The position numbers and the translations under genes were made by a program. A DNA stretch of 64,000 nt from Williamsia sp. 1138 (GTDB lineage: Bacteria; Actinomycetota; Actinomycetes; Mycobacteriales; Mycobacteriaceae). Position 1 is the stretch's first letter; the number at the start of each line of letters is the position of its first letter. Of this stretch, positions 25,730-34,131 are shown in pieces. The stretch lies in contig NZ_MJEJ02000034.1 in NCBI RefSeq assembly GCF_002095435.2, forward strand, positions 1 to 64,000, given 5' to 3'. The notes under the pieces are model-generated. The model was not told the DNA's origin. It did no database searches and was given only the letters and a program-made list of their open reading frames with translations.

Positions 25730-26073
25730 TACGAGAGCATGTCGAACAGGCCGACCAGCGAGGCAGCCGAGATCAGGCCGCCAAAGATCCACGGAAAGTG
25801 CATGACCGCGTCTTTGGCGTAGTTGGATCGCCCGCGAGCACCCACCACCATCCCGACGGCGACGAAGAGGCCGGCGGCCACCGCGCAGACATACAGGATT
25901 GTTTTGCCCATACCGAGGAAGGTGTTGACGCCGTTCTGAGCCTTCTCCGGCAGTGGTACCGGTTCGGGGTCGGGGAAATTACCGTCCGCGAGGACCGTCA
26001 CTGCGTGATGCGGTCGGGGTAGGGAGTCGATGAGTGCGGGTCCTTGAGACCACAACTCGAGTAGTGCAGACAT
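25729..26073 (-). CDS. VirB2-like small membrane protein (copy 2)
   Basis: A 114-aa protein with two helices (about 52-75 and 88-112) flanking GARGRSNYAKDAV, the same loop as in the downstream gene. It lacks an obvious cleavable signal. The paralogous pair is likely to build the pilus-like or pore portion of the transfer channel; VirB2 identity is inferred from size, topology and context. Confidence 0.62.
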   Translation of the reverse strand: MSALLELWSQGPALIDSLPRPHHAVTVLADGNFPDPEPVPLPEKAQNGVNTFLGMGKTILYVCAVAAGLFVAVGMVVGARGRSNYAKDAVMHFPWIFGGLISAASLVGLFDMLS

Positions 26074-26089
26074 GGGCAGGTGTTTCCTT

Positions 26090-26617
26090 TCAGGAAATCC
26101 GGCGGAGACGTTCTCCGACGGGTGCTTCGGTGGTCGATGCGGTAGCCCGAGGCGCGGGATCATCGACGGGCTGGGGCGCGGTGACCAGAGGCAGCACCGC
26201 GGCGAGCAATGCTTCGCGGTGCCGGCGGGCCGGCATAACCCACTCCGGCGGCGCCTCGGCTACCACTTCGTGGCGCATCGCCTCAATGGGTGTGGCCAGG
26301 GCACGGAGCGCCTTGACCCACGGGAACCAGAGCACAGCAGGAACATTGGGCTGCATCATCCGCGCGCGGTCTCGGACCTGTGGTGGTGGTTTGTCGGAAC
26401 AATCGGCGTTGATCACGACCACCGGATGTGGCATGAACACTGCTGCCAGTCGAGTAGCGGCAGCGAGGTCGGAGCTGACCGACCGGCAGACCAGCACGTC
26501 AACCGGCGGGCTCTGGTCGTCAACGACGCCGGCGTCCTGCGCACCGATCAGGGCGGCGATCAGCGAGGTTCCCACTCCCCCGGCGACTCCGCCCACGACA
26601 GGCTGGCGGGCGCTCAC
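26090..26617 (-). CDS. MinD/CpaE-like P-loop protein, degenerate
   Basis: A 175-aa protein from the GTG at 26617, which overlaps the upstream stop (GTGA). The segment GGVAGGVGTSLIAALIG looks like the deviant Walker A of MinD/ParA proteins (KGGxGKT/S) but lacks both lysines. VDVLVCRSV and HPVVVINADC resemble the following strands. It may bind without hydrolysing nucleotide, or act as a scaffold for the membrane complex. Confidence 0.6.
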   Translation of the reverse strand: MSARQPVVGGVAGGVGTSLIAALIGAQDAGVVDDQSPPVDVLVCRSVSSDLAAATRLAAVFMPHPVVVINADCSDKPPPQVRDRARMMQPNVPAVLWFPWVKALRALATPIEAMRHEVVAEAPPEWVMPARRHREALLAAVLPLVTAPQPVDDPAPRATASTTEAPVGERLRRIS

Positions 26618-27258
26618 CGGGTCACCACCCCGCAACGGCCCTGCACGTCGGAGGTCACCGACCACTGCCCATCGCTGCGAGTTTTGATCAAAGCGATCTG
26701 TACGATCACCCGGCGCGGCGCCACCGGCGCGGTGGCGTCCCAGCGTTGGGTCACCGCGACAAGCCGGACCGCGCGCGAGTCACCGTCGCGGGGCTGATCT
26801 TCTGCGCCGAGCTGCGCTTCGACGCGGGCCCGAGCGCGCACTATCGCCAGATCCGTCCAGTCTTGGCCGGGTGAGCCGGTCGGGGGTGAGCTGGCCAGAC
26901 GCTTAGCGCACGCGCCGGTCAGCAGCGGCGCTGTGCGTAGCGCTGCCTGATACGGGCTGGTGTCGGCCGTAGTGTCCCACCCGAACCAGATCCGGGCCGC
27001 TGCCAGCGCCACAGAGGTGGGGTCGAGGCGGTCCACTGATACCCCCGCCGGCAGCGATGACGGGACACCCGCCGAGGTACTGGGTTGCTGGGGAGGAAGA
27101 TCCCACGACGTGGCGGTGGGCGGGGTGAAGGCCGGCAGCGATTGCGTCGCCATGGTCGTCGAGCGAGCGCTGCGATCGTCGGGTGCCCCGCCCATCCCGC
27201 ACGCAGTGGCAACTAACGCCACAAGCGCCAGTGTCGCTGAGTATCGAATTCGTTTCAT
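26614..27258 (-). CDS. Transfer-operon lipoprotein
   Basis: A 214-aa lipoprotein with lipobox VATAC (Cys at about residue 20) after a basic, hydrophobic signal. A Pro/Ser/Thr-rich linker leads to a folded domain with ALAAARIWFGWD, DLAIVRARARV and a final VTSDVQGRC. The ATG at 27258 is chosen because AGGAA lies 7 nt upstream. A surface lipoprotein in this place resembles VirB7-like or TcpA-associated stabilisers, but no named family is clear. Confidence 0.68.
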   Translation of the reverse strand: MKRIRYSATLALVALVATACGMGGAPDDRSARSTTMATQSLPAFTPPTATSWDLPPQQPSTSAGVPSSLPAGVSVDRLDPTSVALAAARIWFGWDTTADTSPYQAALRTAPLLTGACAKRLASSPPTGSPGQDWTDLAIVRARARVEAQLGAEDQPRDGDSRAVRLVAVTQRWDATAPVAPRRVIVQIALIKTRSDGQWSVTSDVQGRCGVVTR

Positions 27259-27278
27259 AGTCACTTCCTTTCAGTGCG

Positions 27279-28379
27279 TCACCAGAACCGGCGGACGTAC
27301 TGTTCCTCTCCGTCGAAGCCGCTGAGTGGGCTGATCTTGACGACGTCGCCCGACTGGGGAGCGTGCAAGATCATGTCCTGACCGTTTTGCTTGCCGTAGT
27401 AAATGGCCACGTGATGGGTGTTTCCGCCCGGGCCGAAGTAGATGAAGTCGCCTGGCAGTTTGTCCGCTGATGAGATCTGCTTTCCCCGTGAATCATTGAG
27501 TTGCCCGGGGTTGGAGTTGTCGCCGGTGTAGTGCGGCAGCACGACCTGCTTGCCGGTGGCTTGGGCCAGCCCGTACAACGTCAGGCCCGAGCAGTCGAAA
27601 CCGATCTTTTCGGTGTCACCGTTGGCGTCGGCGGCACCACCACCATCGGAAATGCCCTTCGTGGGACCGTCGGCGTTCCCGCCGCCCCACGCGTACGGGG
27701 TGCCCAGCCAGCGGGCAGCGGCCTGGATAATCTTTTTGGCGACCGGCCCTGAGAGCTTTCCTCCGCGGCCGCCGCTGCCGCCCTGTTCGAGTGAGGAGTA
27801 CTTCGGGATCAGGCTTTTGATCTTCGGCGCGTACGACTCGGTTTCACCGTTGTTGATCTTCGGTCCGCCGTTGGCGAGTACGCACCCGTACCCGCAGTTG
27901 TAAGCCGACAACACGATATCGAGATCGTCACCGGAAATTCGGCCCGAAGCCTTGTCCTTCTGCGCCTGCTCGAGTGTCTTGCAGTCGAATTCGGCCTGCG
28001 CCATGATCGCATCGGGCGGATCGAACGCTGAGGCAGTGCCGTTGCCGTTGGCGTCGACCGCATACGAGGGCCAGGTGTAGGGCATGAACTGCGACAGACC
28101 CTCAGCACCAGCCGGGGACACCGCATTAGGGTTCCATCCCGACTCAACCTCGATCTGTGCCGCGATGACCGGTGCGGAAATCCCCTTGCAGCGCTTGCCG
28201 GCTTTGATGACCCACGGCTCGAACTCCGGAGGCACCACGCCGGTCTTGAGTCCGGCCTGGCTGCTGTAGCCGCCGGTGTCGTCGTCGGGCTGCTGATATG
28301 ACGCAGCCGCGAAGAACATCACAAACAGGACCGGCACTAGGAGCAGAACTCCTAGCAGCAAACCCAGTGATTTCTTCAC
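27279..28379 (-). CDS. VirB1-like bifunctional muramidase / NlpC-P60 endopeptidase
   Basis: A 366-aa membrane-anchored wall hydrolase. A transmembrane helix spans about 5-27. The SLT-type lytic transglycosylase domain (about 50-195) has E79 in IEVESGWNPNAVSP and GLSQFMP. The NlpC/P60 domain (about 210-366) has C263 in FDCSG, H323 in HHVAIYYG and H339 in ILHAPQ. It would open both glycan and peptide bonds for the channel, like TcpG/CwlT proteins. It starts at GTG. It is the first gene of the main leftward transfer operon, just after a terminator hairpin. Confidence 0.9.
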   Translation of the reverse strand: MKKSLGLLLGVLLLVPVLFVMFFAAASYQQPDDDTGGYSSQAGLKTGVVPPEFEPWVIKAGKRCKGISAPVIAAQIEVESGWNPNAVSPAGAEGLSQFMPYTWPSYAVDANGNGTASAFDPPDAIMAQAEFDCKTLEQAQKDKASGRISGDDLDIVLSAYNCGYGCVLANGGPKINNGETESYAPKIKSLIPKYSSLEQGGSGGRGGKLSGPVAKKIIQAAARWLGTPYAWGGGNADGPTKGISDGGGAADANGDTEKIGFDCSGLTLYGLAQATGKQVVLPHYTGDNSNPGQLNDSRGKQISSADKLPGDFIYFGPGGNTHHVAIYYGKQNGQDMILHAPQSGDVVKISPLSGFDGEEQYVRRFW

Positions 28380-28437
28380 GGCGGGTACACCTTCCCCAGC
28401 TCAAACATGTTGTTCGATAACGGTTTGTCGTACGTAT

Positions 28438-28475
28438 CTCTGGTTGGGGTGCACTCCCATACGCCCCAACCAGAG
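28438..28475 (-). terminator. Terminator between cutinase and transfer operon
   Basis: A perfect 12-bp stem (CTCTGGTTGGGG at 28438-28449, complement at 28464-28475) with a 14-nt loop, 18 bp after the cutinase stop. It probably ends the cutinase transcript and implies a separate promoter for the virB1-like gene in 28380-28437. Confidence 0.75.
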
Positions 28476-28493
28476 GCATGACGTGCCTGCGGC

Positions 28494-30011
28494 CTAGTAG
28501 CCCTGGGCTTCGATGCGGCCCAGTAGCCACTTGGCGAGCCACAACGTGGCCGATTCCCCGCGTTGGTCGACGGGCGTCTTGTTGTAGGCCGTATGCGCGC
28601 CGAGCAGCGCATACGAGGCCACTTCGATCGCCTGCGTGGCCAGCTCGTCGGGTTTAGTCAAACTCAGAAAGGCGTCGTACTCGGGCATCCGGACCACCTG
28701 GCCGATGTCGTCGAGCATCGAGGAGGAGAACACGACCCGAGCCAGCTCCAGCGGCAGTGACGCCGGATTGACCGACGCAGCCAACGAGACCCGTGCCACC
28801 TCCGTGCTCACCGAACGGACCGCCTTGATGATGTCGGCCGGATCAGCGGTAGCCACATTCGTCAGCAGCGTCACCGCACGTTGGGTGGCGTACGGCCCAA
28901 TGTCTTCCTTCTTGAGGTTGAGCAGCGGGACCACCGCTGCGATGGCCTTCGACTTGCTCGACAGCGCACAGATACCGTCGCCGGTCCCGCAAAAGCTGGT
29001 GACCCGATCACTGAGGACTCCGAAGCCATCGGGTCGAGCTCCCACGACACCTTGGCCACCAGGGTTGGGGCCGACAAAAGATTCGGCGCCGGGCAACTGG
29101 ATCGCCGGACTCGACGTGCCGGTCTCGGCGTCGGGGTCGGCGGTGGTCGGGGTACGGGCCGGATCGCTCAACAGTCCCGCGGCCAGGATGTCCTTCGCGG
29201 GGAATGCGCCCTTGTTGTTGCCGATCTCCGAAAGGACGTCGCCGGCGATTAAGGCACCTTGTGAGTAGCCGAGGATGGCGACTTTCGATGACGGGCAGTC
29301 GCTATCGATCTGCTTGAGACGTTTGTTCACGGCTGCCGTGCCTTGCGCCCGCGATTCGCCTAGCGTCAGCGGATCGCCATGAGCGACTTGACCTATGGGT
29401 CCGCCAACCTGAGCGACATACGGGACCTGTTCAAAGCCCACCGAGAGCCCGACCTCCCCGGACCCGGTCGTCGGTGCAGCCGAGACGGTCGGTGTCGCGA
29501 ACGGTGCCGAGCTGGACGTGGACGGTGAGTCCTCACCGTCCGAGGGGCTTGTGTCGGGCCATAGGTCCGTTGCCTCCGAATCAATCGTCGGCGCGGCGGA
29601 TCCACTTGTTGTAGTGGGAGCCGCCGTTGACCACAAGGGCGCGGCTGGGTCTGCGCCGGCGTCCTGGCCGTACGTTGCTGTGGCGGCGGGAGACTCGATT
29701 CCTGCTGGAACAGACGATGGCCCTGGGATGGGAACGCCGCGTTCAACAGCGGCTTTCAGTGGGTTGACTACGTTGCCGAGCATCCCTGGAACGATCTTGG
29801 GGTCCGACTTGTTGGTCGTCTCCCATGTTCCGGGCACAGCTAGAACGAAGACGTCCTTGCAATCGGCGGCTGCGGCGGCCGGGCCAGCTGCCGACAGGGT
29901 AATGACGCTGGTGGAGGCGGCGACAGCGAAAGCGGCCACACCCGCAACGCAAGTACGGGCAAACCGCGACGACGTTGATCCGGAGGAAGTCGGTGGAACA
30001 AAATCAGTCAT
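28494..30011 (-). CDS. Large secreted cutinase-family esterase
   Basis: A 505-aa protein. A signal peptide ends near residue 49 (AAAAAD-CKD). The cutinase fold starts with CKDVFVLAVPGTWE; nucleophile Ser250 is in GYSQGA, the acid Asp345 in GDGIC and His473 in LGAHTAYN. An 80-residue Ser/Thr/Pro insert (about 104-185) and a long helical region make it twice the usual 200-250 aa. Mycobacterial relatives cleave lipid esters in the mycomembrane. It lies beside the transfer operon with its own long leader and terminator. Confidence 0.85.
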   Translation of the reverse strand: MTDFVPPTSSGSTSSRFARTCVAGVAAFAVAASTSVITLSAAGPAAAAADCKDVFVLAVPGTWETTNKSDPKIVPGMLGNVVNPLKAAVERGVPIPGPSSVPAGIESPAATATYGQDAGADPAAPLWSTAAPTTTSGSAAPTIDSEATDLWPDTSPSDGEDSPSTSSSAPFATPTVSAAPTTGSGEVGLSVGFEQVPYVAQVGGPIGQVAHGDPLTLGESRAQGTAAVNKRLKQIDSDCPSSKVAILGYSQGALIAGDVLSEIGNNKGAFPAKDILAAGLLSDPARTPTTADPDAETGTSSPAIQLPGAESFVGPNPGGQGVVGARPDGFGVLSDRVTSFCGTGDGICALSSKSKAIAAVVPLLNLKKEDIGPYATQRAVTLLTNVATADPADIIKAVRSVSTEVARVSLAASVNPASLPLELARVVFSSSMLDDIGQVVRMPEYDAFLSLTKPDELATQAIEVASYALLGAHTAYNKTPVDQRGESATLWLAKWLLGRIEAQGY

Positions 30012-30035
30012 GAGAAGACCTCAAAGGTGTCGTGA

Positions 30036-30269
30036 GGTGGTCGGACCACCTACCCTTGAAGGGTCGGCAGCCCGTTTCAGCGGGATGTGTGACAGACCGC
30101 TGGTTCTTCTCAGAGACGCCAATCTTCATCGAGAACCACGGTCAACAAGCTCAGGGTGGTGACAGCACAGCTGCACCACCCTGAGTCATGTTGTGGCCCA
30201 ATTGCACAGACGGCAAGTCGAACGCCGGGTGCCGGCCCTGGGTTCGACTTGCTGCGGTTCTGCTGTGCA
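30036..30269 (-). promoter_or_regulatory. Hairpin-rich leader of the cutinase gene
   Basis: At least five inverted repeats lie between the cutinase start and the divergent regulator: GGTGGTC-G-GACCACC (30036-30050), ACCCT/AGGGT (30052-30064), CCCG/CGGG (30071-30084), an 11-bp stem at 30150-30160/30175-30185, and a two-tier stem (TGCACAG/CTGTGCA outside, GCAAGTCGAAC/GTTCGACTTGC inside) at 30203-30269. An A/T-rich patch at 30310-30340 is the likely promoter, giving a 5' leader near 295 nt. It could be an RNA switch or attenuator, or an operator array. Confidence 0.5.
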
Positions 30270-30369
30270 TTGAAGTGGGTTCCTCCCAGTTCACGAATGA
30301 GCCAGGTGTAAGTCTATAGCAGTAATCTACTAAAGCAACCTGTGACGGCACAGGAGATGGTGAGGCAAA

Positions 30370-30843
30370 GTGATCCGTCATGTACGGGTGCCTGGGATGA
30401 GCAGACGCATCCTCCGTGGCTTTGCTCCCGACCAGATCGCCGCCCATCGTGTGGCCCGCAATATGTCTCGTGGAGAACTGGCCAGGCTTATCGGTGTCAC
30501 GACCGGTGCTGTCGGAATGTGGGAGCGGGGAGCAACCACGCCGCAGGTTGACACGCTCAAAAAGGCGGCTGACCTGCTTAAGGTGCCTATGGACGAGTTC
30601 ATTCAGATCCCGCCTGACGAGCGTTTCCTGGGTGATCTGCGGGCTTTGCGTGGTCTGACTCAGCCGCAGCTCGCCACATTTCTGCCCGTGTCGATGACTA
30701 CGCTGGCGCAGCTCGAGCGAGGGGAGGCGAAGCTCACCGATCCCGTCGCGAGCAGTATTGCGAAAGCGCTTGAACTTCCAGTGAATACGGTGGTCGAAGC
30801 GTACGAGCGCGTGAGAAGTCGCCCGGAGAACACCCGGCCGTGA
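30370..30843 (+). CDS. Double-HTH (XRE-type) regulator
   Basis: A 157-aa protein made of two Cro/C1-like helix-turn-helix domains: residues about 18-75 (MSRGELARLIGVTTGAVGMW) and about 88-140 (LTQPQLATFLPVSMTTLAQL). It starts at GTG 30370, or at ATG 30397. It is divergent from the cutinase and transfer genes and shares their control region, so it is the best candidate for their repressor. Confidence 0.8.
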   Translation: MIRHVRVPGMSRRILRGFAPDQIAAHRVARNMSRGELARLIGVTTGAVGMWERGATTPQVDTLKKAADLLKVPMDEFIQIPPDERFLGDLRALRGLTQPQLATFLPVSMTTLAQLERGEAKLTDPVASSIAKALELPVNTVVEAYERVRSRPENTRP

Positions 30844-31102
30844 ATCGTCTAGTTGATGTTGCATACTGCCCCCTGGTCGTCTGAACGCGTTGGATCAAAG
30901 ACCCTGGTTGCGCGCCGAGAGACGCCAAAACCGGGATCTAGCCAATAACGCGGACAACTAGGCAAGGGGCCTGTTGCAGATCCACCGAAGTGGTGCGTAC
31001 TACCTCGAACTGGACCTGTCGCAAGTGGGCGACGCGGGCGAGTGTTCGTAGCAGTGGTTAGACCCTAGCAGGCTAATTTCTGACCGTCGCGGTCAGGCGA
31101 CG

Positions 31103-31804
31103 ATGGGTGTGTTCCAGGTGTGTCGTGCGACGCAGGGCAGTTGGTATGAATGGTGCGTGGACACCAATCCTGTTCAGTACCTTGCCCATCAGCTTGCACA
31201 CCCCTCGGGGGTTGCCGGGCACGTGGTCGCGCCACTACTCAACTGGCGTAACGGCACGCTCATCAAGGCGGCGGCCGATCTACTGAGCGCGCGGCCCGGC
31301 GAGGTCGTGGCTGATGTCGGCTTTGGCGGTGGGTTAGGACTTGAGTTGCTGCTCGAAGCGGTCGGTTCAGCGGGGACCGTGCATGGCTTCGATAAGTCCT
31401 CGACGATGGTGACCAGGGCTGCCCGCAGGTGGGGCGCCCAGGTGGCCGCCGGCAATCTAAGGATTCACGAGCGTTCCATGTCGGACATGGCAAGGGACGC
31501 GGAGCTCGGGCTCGATGCCCTCATGACGGTCAATACGGCCTATTACATCGACGACCTTGGAGGCGCATTCCGCAGTGCAAGAACAGTCTTGAGGCCAATC
31601 GGGCGGATCGTCGTGGGCGTCGGAGACCCGCACTACATGCGGAGGCTACCCGTCAGTCGATATGGCTTGCATTTGCGTTCCGTCGGTGAGGTGGCAGATG
31701 CCTTGACGATGAACGGCTACAAACTATCCGATCACGTGCGTGTTGGCGGTCCGCCGACCGAAGATGCATTCCACTTGCTCTTCGCGTCCGCCGACGGTTC
31801 CTGA
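31103..31804 (+). CDS. SAM-dependent methyltransferase
   Basis: A 233-aa class I methyltransferase. Motif I is VVADVGFGGGLGLELL, followed by an acidic loop (VHGFDKSSTMV) and the motif IV-like DALMTVNTAYYIDD. The substrate is not evident. A GTG at 31157 is an alternative start that would remove a poorly conserved-looking N-terminus. Its 3' end overlaps the convergent DUF3068 gene by 73 bp. The 259-bp gap before it (30844-31102) shows nothing recognisable. Confidence 0.78.
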   Translation: MGVFQVCRATQGSWYEWCVDTNPVQYLAHQLAHPSGVAGHVVAPLLNWRNGTLIKAAADLLSARPGEVVADVGFGGGLGLELLLEAVGSAGTVHGFDKSSTMVTRAARRWGAQVAAGNLRIHERSMSDMARDAELGLDALMTVNTAYYIDDLGGAFRSARTVLRPIGRIVVGVGDPHYMRRLPVSRYGLHLRSVGEVADALTMNGYKLSDHVRVGGPPTEDAFHLLFASADGS

Positions 31805-32820
31805 TCGCTGTCGTCCGTCTTCTCCCGGGACCGACGTCCGCGAGAGCCAAGATAGGCACCGGCACCGAGCATGACGACACCAACAACGCCCAGTGCACCT
31901 GGTGCCCCGATCGATCCCCAGAACAGCAACCGTTTATTCCGCGCGGCTTCTTTAGCATTCTTGGTTACCGTAGCCTCGGAGAAGTGCAGGTCAGCTTGTA
32001 GCGACGTGACACGAAAACCCTTGCCGTTGCCTAACTGCCGGTGGACGTCCTGTTGCTGGTCGACGATCATCCCCGTGTCCGGTTCCACCCACAGGTCTCG
32101 GACGACTGAGTAGTACAGAGACATTCTTACGGGAGTATTCGTGTCCCCAACGCCCCATGCGCGGCTGGGCATCTCAAGGCTTGCGACATCGCCTAGACGT
32201 TCCTGGAGGTTGAGTTCGTCGATGCGCTGCTGGAAATGCAATAGTTGAACGCCTTCGACGACCCGGTCGTCATCGATGTACTTCGCGGGTGTCGTGAGCT
32301 GGGCTTCTGAGTCGTAGACGGGGTACTCGTGGCGATCCACGCCGAGCGGAAAGTTGTACTGAAACCCCGTCCGGGGCGTCTCGGTGGCTACTCCCGAGGC
32401 TTCATGGATCGTGAGAGGTACTGGGTTCGTTTGCGGCGCTGCAGATCGCCTATTCAGGGACACTCGATCGACGTATCCACTGACAATGCCGGCGAGCCCG
32501 GCCCGATCAGTTCGATTGGTCCGAACAGCTGCCACGAGTGTGACCGTTTCACCGGCAGTGGGCGGCGCGCTCTTGACGCTGACGTCGACCTGGAGTGGCA
32601 CGTTGTCTTCGGATTTGACGACTCCGGACGCCAACGATTCGCTGTCAAGAACTGTCGCGTTCTGCGCGGTGAGCGTCACCGATTGGGAAACGTGCGCAGG
32701 CAACTGCTTAGCGTTGGGAACAATAACGGTAGTTAGCAGGACTGCGCACGTTGCTAGCAACGCGCCGAAAAATACTAGGCCCACCACAAACGTGAACCGC
32801 CCCCGATGACCTGGACTCAC
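31732..32820 (-). CDS. DUF3068 (PorA-like annotated) membrane protein
   Basis: A 362-aa protein with an N-terminal transmembrane helix (about 10-34), a long extracytoplasmic domain containing VDRHEYPVYD and YYSVVRDLWVEPDTGMIVDQ, and a C-terminal helix (about 305-327) followed by a charged tail. That is the standard DUF3068 layout in mycolic-acid actinobacteria. Function unknown; some members carry a PorA-family name without proof. It overlaps tail to tail with the methyltransferase. Confidence 0.8.
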   Translation of the reverse strand: MSPGHRGRFTFVVGLVFFGALLATCAVLLTTVIVPNAKQLPAHVSQSVTLTAQNATVLDSESLASGVVKSEDNVPLQVDVSVKSAPPTAGETVTLVAAVRTNRTDRAGLAGIVSGYVDRVSLNRRSAAPQTNPVPLTIHEASGVATETPRTGFQYNFPLGVDRHEYPVYDSEAQLTTPAKYIDDDRVVEGVQLLHFQQRIDELNLQERLGDVASLEMPSRAWGVGDTNTPVRMSLYYSVVRDLWVEPDTGMIVDQQQDVHRQLGNGKGFRVTSLQADLHFSEATVTKNAKEAARNKRLLFWGSIGAPGALGVVGVVMLGAGAYLGSRGRRSREKTDDSDQEPSADAKSKWNASSVGGPPTRT

Positions 32821-32958
32821 GGTTGCAAAACATACTTGAAGACCCGCCTGCGCGGGCAGGGAGCCCGTTCAACAGGCAGGATGGTCTCTCGCAGGAACCC
32901 AACGAGCCGCCTCGTTATCTAAGAAGGTGGCCGGTTGGGCCGGGGAAACGGAGCGAGA

Positions 32959-33978
32959 ATGAACGCGGGACGCACACAGAGCGACGATTGGTACCTAGTC
33001 CGCCGTGATCATGACGGATCTGCACGAGTCGTCGCCAAAAACGGTGAGCTGCAGGGTTGGCGGAAGCTGGGCAGCGTGTATCGCGGTGCAACCTTCAAGG
33101 CTGCTGAAAAGGTTGTTGGGCAGGTTCTTTCATCGGGAACCGTCGGAGTCGAAGGTGGTGTTTTCTGTGCACCTGTCGCTGGGCCTGACGGCTTGCCGCA
33201 CGCGGTCCTTGTGTCGACAACTGCCGATCCGGGCGAGATCCCTGAGGTCGGAGTTTGGGAGTGGAGGTTTCCGCTGACGGCCGATGCACCGCCCGTCTTG
33301 CACGTCACCCCGGCTGCACTGGATCAATTCGGCGTAGGGATCGAGTCCCGTGATCGAACGGTCTACGGACCGGCCGATTTTTTCACTCGCGCAATGAATC
33401 TGAGCGAGATCCTGCCGCATCTCGGGTTTCTTTATGACAGCGACGAAGGCGAGCAGCGGGCGGCTCGCACAATGATGAAAGGCGACGACGGCGAGGACCG
33501 CGATCTACATTTCGTCGAGCAGGTCGGTTCAGGACCAGCTGGAGAGCGCGTGGTCCGAGGTCTTTGCTGGCCAGCCGCGTATGACCCGAGAGCGTTGGCC
33601 ACCAGAACACTGGACATCGAGCTTGCTACCGCATTAGCTGTGGCTGGCGATCAGTTCGTCGCAGTTGGAGACATTCGATTCCCGTACGCCCCCTATGTTG
33701 TGAAGTGGGTCACCTCCCACCCCCCAGGCCTGGGACATGGGTCCAGCACTGGTCAAACGCCAGGAATTCATCCCGACGACTTGGGTCGGCTCCTCGAATA
33801 TGTGATGGAACTGGGCAACGTGGGACCAGGTGATCCGGCACCGACACTTGCCGGCATTCGTGCTCGACGAGCGGGTGGTGGCTGGATTAGTGGATCTGGC
33901 AAGGGTTTTAGGCTCAGTGAACAGTTCTATCCGACCATATGGGTAGCGCTGATCACGCCAGATCATCCTGAGCTTTAG
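32959..33978 (+). CDS. Hypothetical actinobacterial protein, GAF/PAS-like N-terminus possible
   Basis: A 339-aa soluble protein. Start at ATG 32959 with GGAG 5 nt upstream; the open frame extends to 32935. The first 60 residues (DDWYLVRRDHDGSARVVAKN) resemble the opening of actinobacterial GAF/DUF5593-type proteins; later parts (LPHAVLVSTTADPGEIPEVG, PYVVKWVTSHPPGLGHG) are not recognised. Monocistronic. Confidence 0.6.
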   Translation: MNAGRTQSDDWYLVRRDHDGSARVVAKNGELQGWRKLGSVYRGATFKAAEKVVGQVLSSGTVGVEGGVFCAPVAGPDGLPHAVLVSTTADPGEIPEVGVWEWRFPLTADAPPVLHVTPAALDQFGVGIESRDRTVYGPADFFTRAMNLSEILPHLGFLYDSDEGEQRAARTMMKGDDGEDRDLHFVEQVGSGPAGERVVRGLCWPAAYDPRALATRTLDIELATALAVAGDQFVAVGDIRFPYAPYVVKWVTSHPPGLGHGSSTGQTPGIHPDDLGRLLEYVMELGNVGPGDPAPTLAGIRARRAGGGWISGSGKGFRLSEQFYPTIWVALITPDHPEL

Positions 33979-34056
33979 CTCGGACCAGTCGGAACCCGCT
34001 GCCGCTCACGGAGCTCAAGCGGAGCATCAGCATGTGGTTTATCTGGAGTGGGACGA

Positions 34057-34074
34057 ATTTTAGGTCACCAAAAT
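34057..34074. promoter_or_regulatory. Inverted repeat upstream of the small RHH gene
   Basis: ATTTTAGGTCACCAAAAT is an almost symmetrical 18-mer (ATTTT.GGT/ACC.AAAAT) in an A/T-rich patch 58 bp upstream of the RHH gene. It is a plausible operator for that protein or a rep control site. Confidence 0.35.
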
Positions 34075-34131
34075 GCGCCTTCCCGGCGTGTCATACAGGG
34101 AATAATTTTCTGTGCCCCCAAAATCAACGCC

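Noticed and set aside
30151-30864. 237-aa leftward frame opposite the double-HTH gene
   Set aside because: It is the antisense of a clear two-domain HTH gene and of the hairpin-rich leader; composition is not protein-like.
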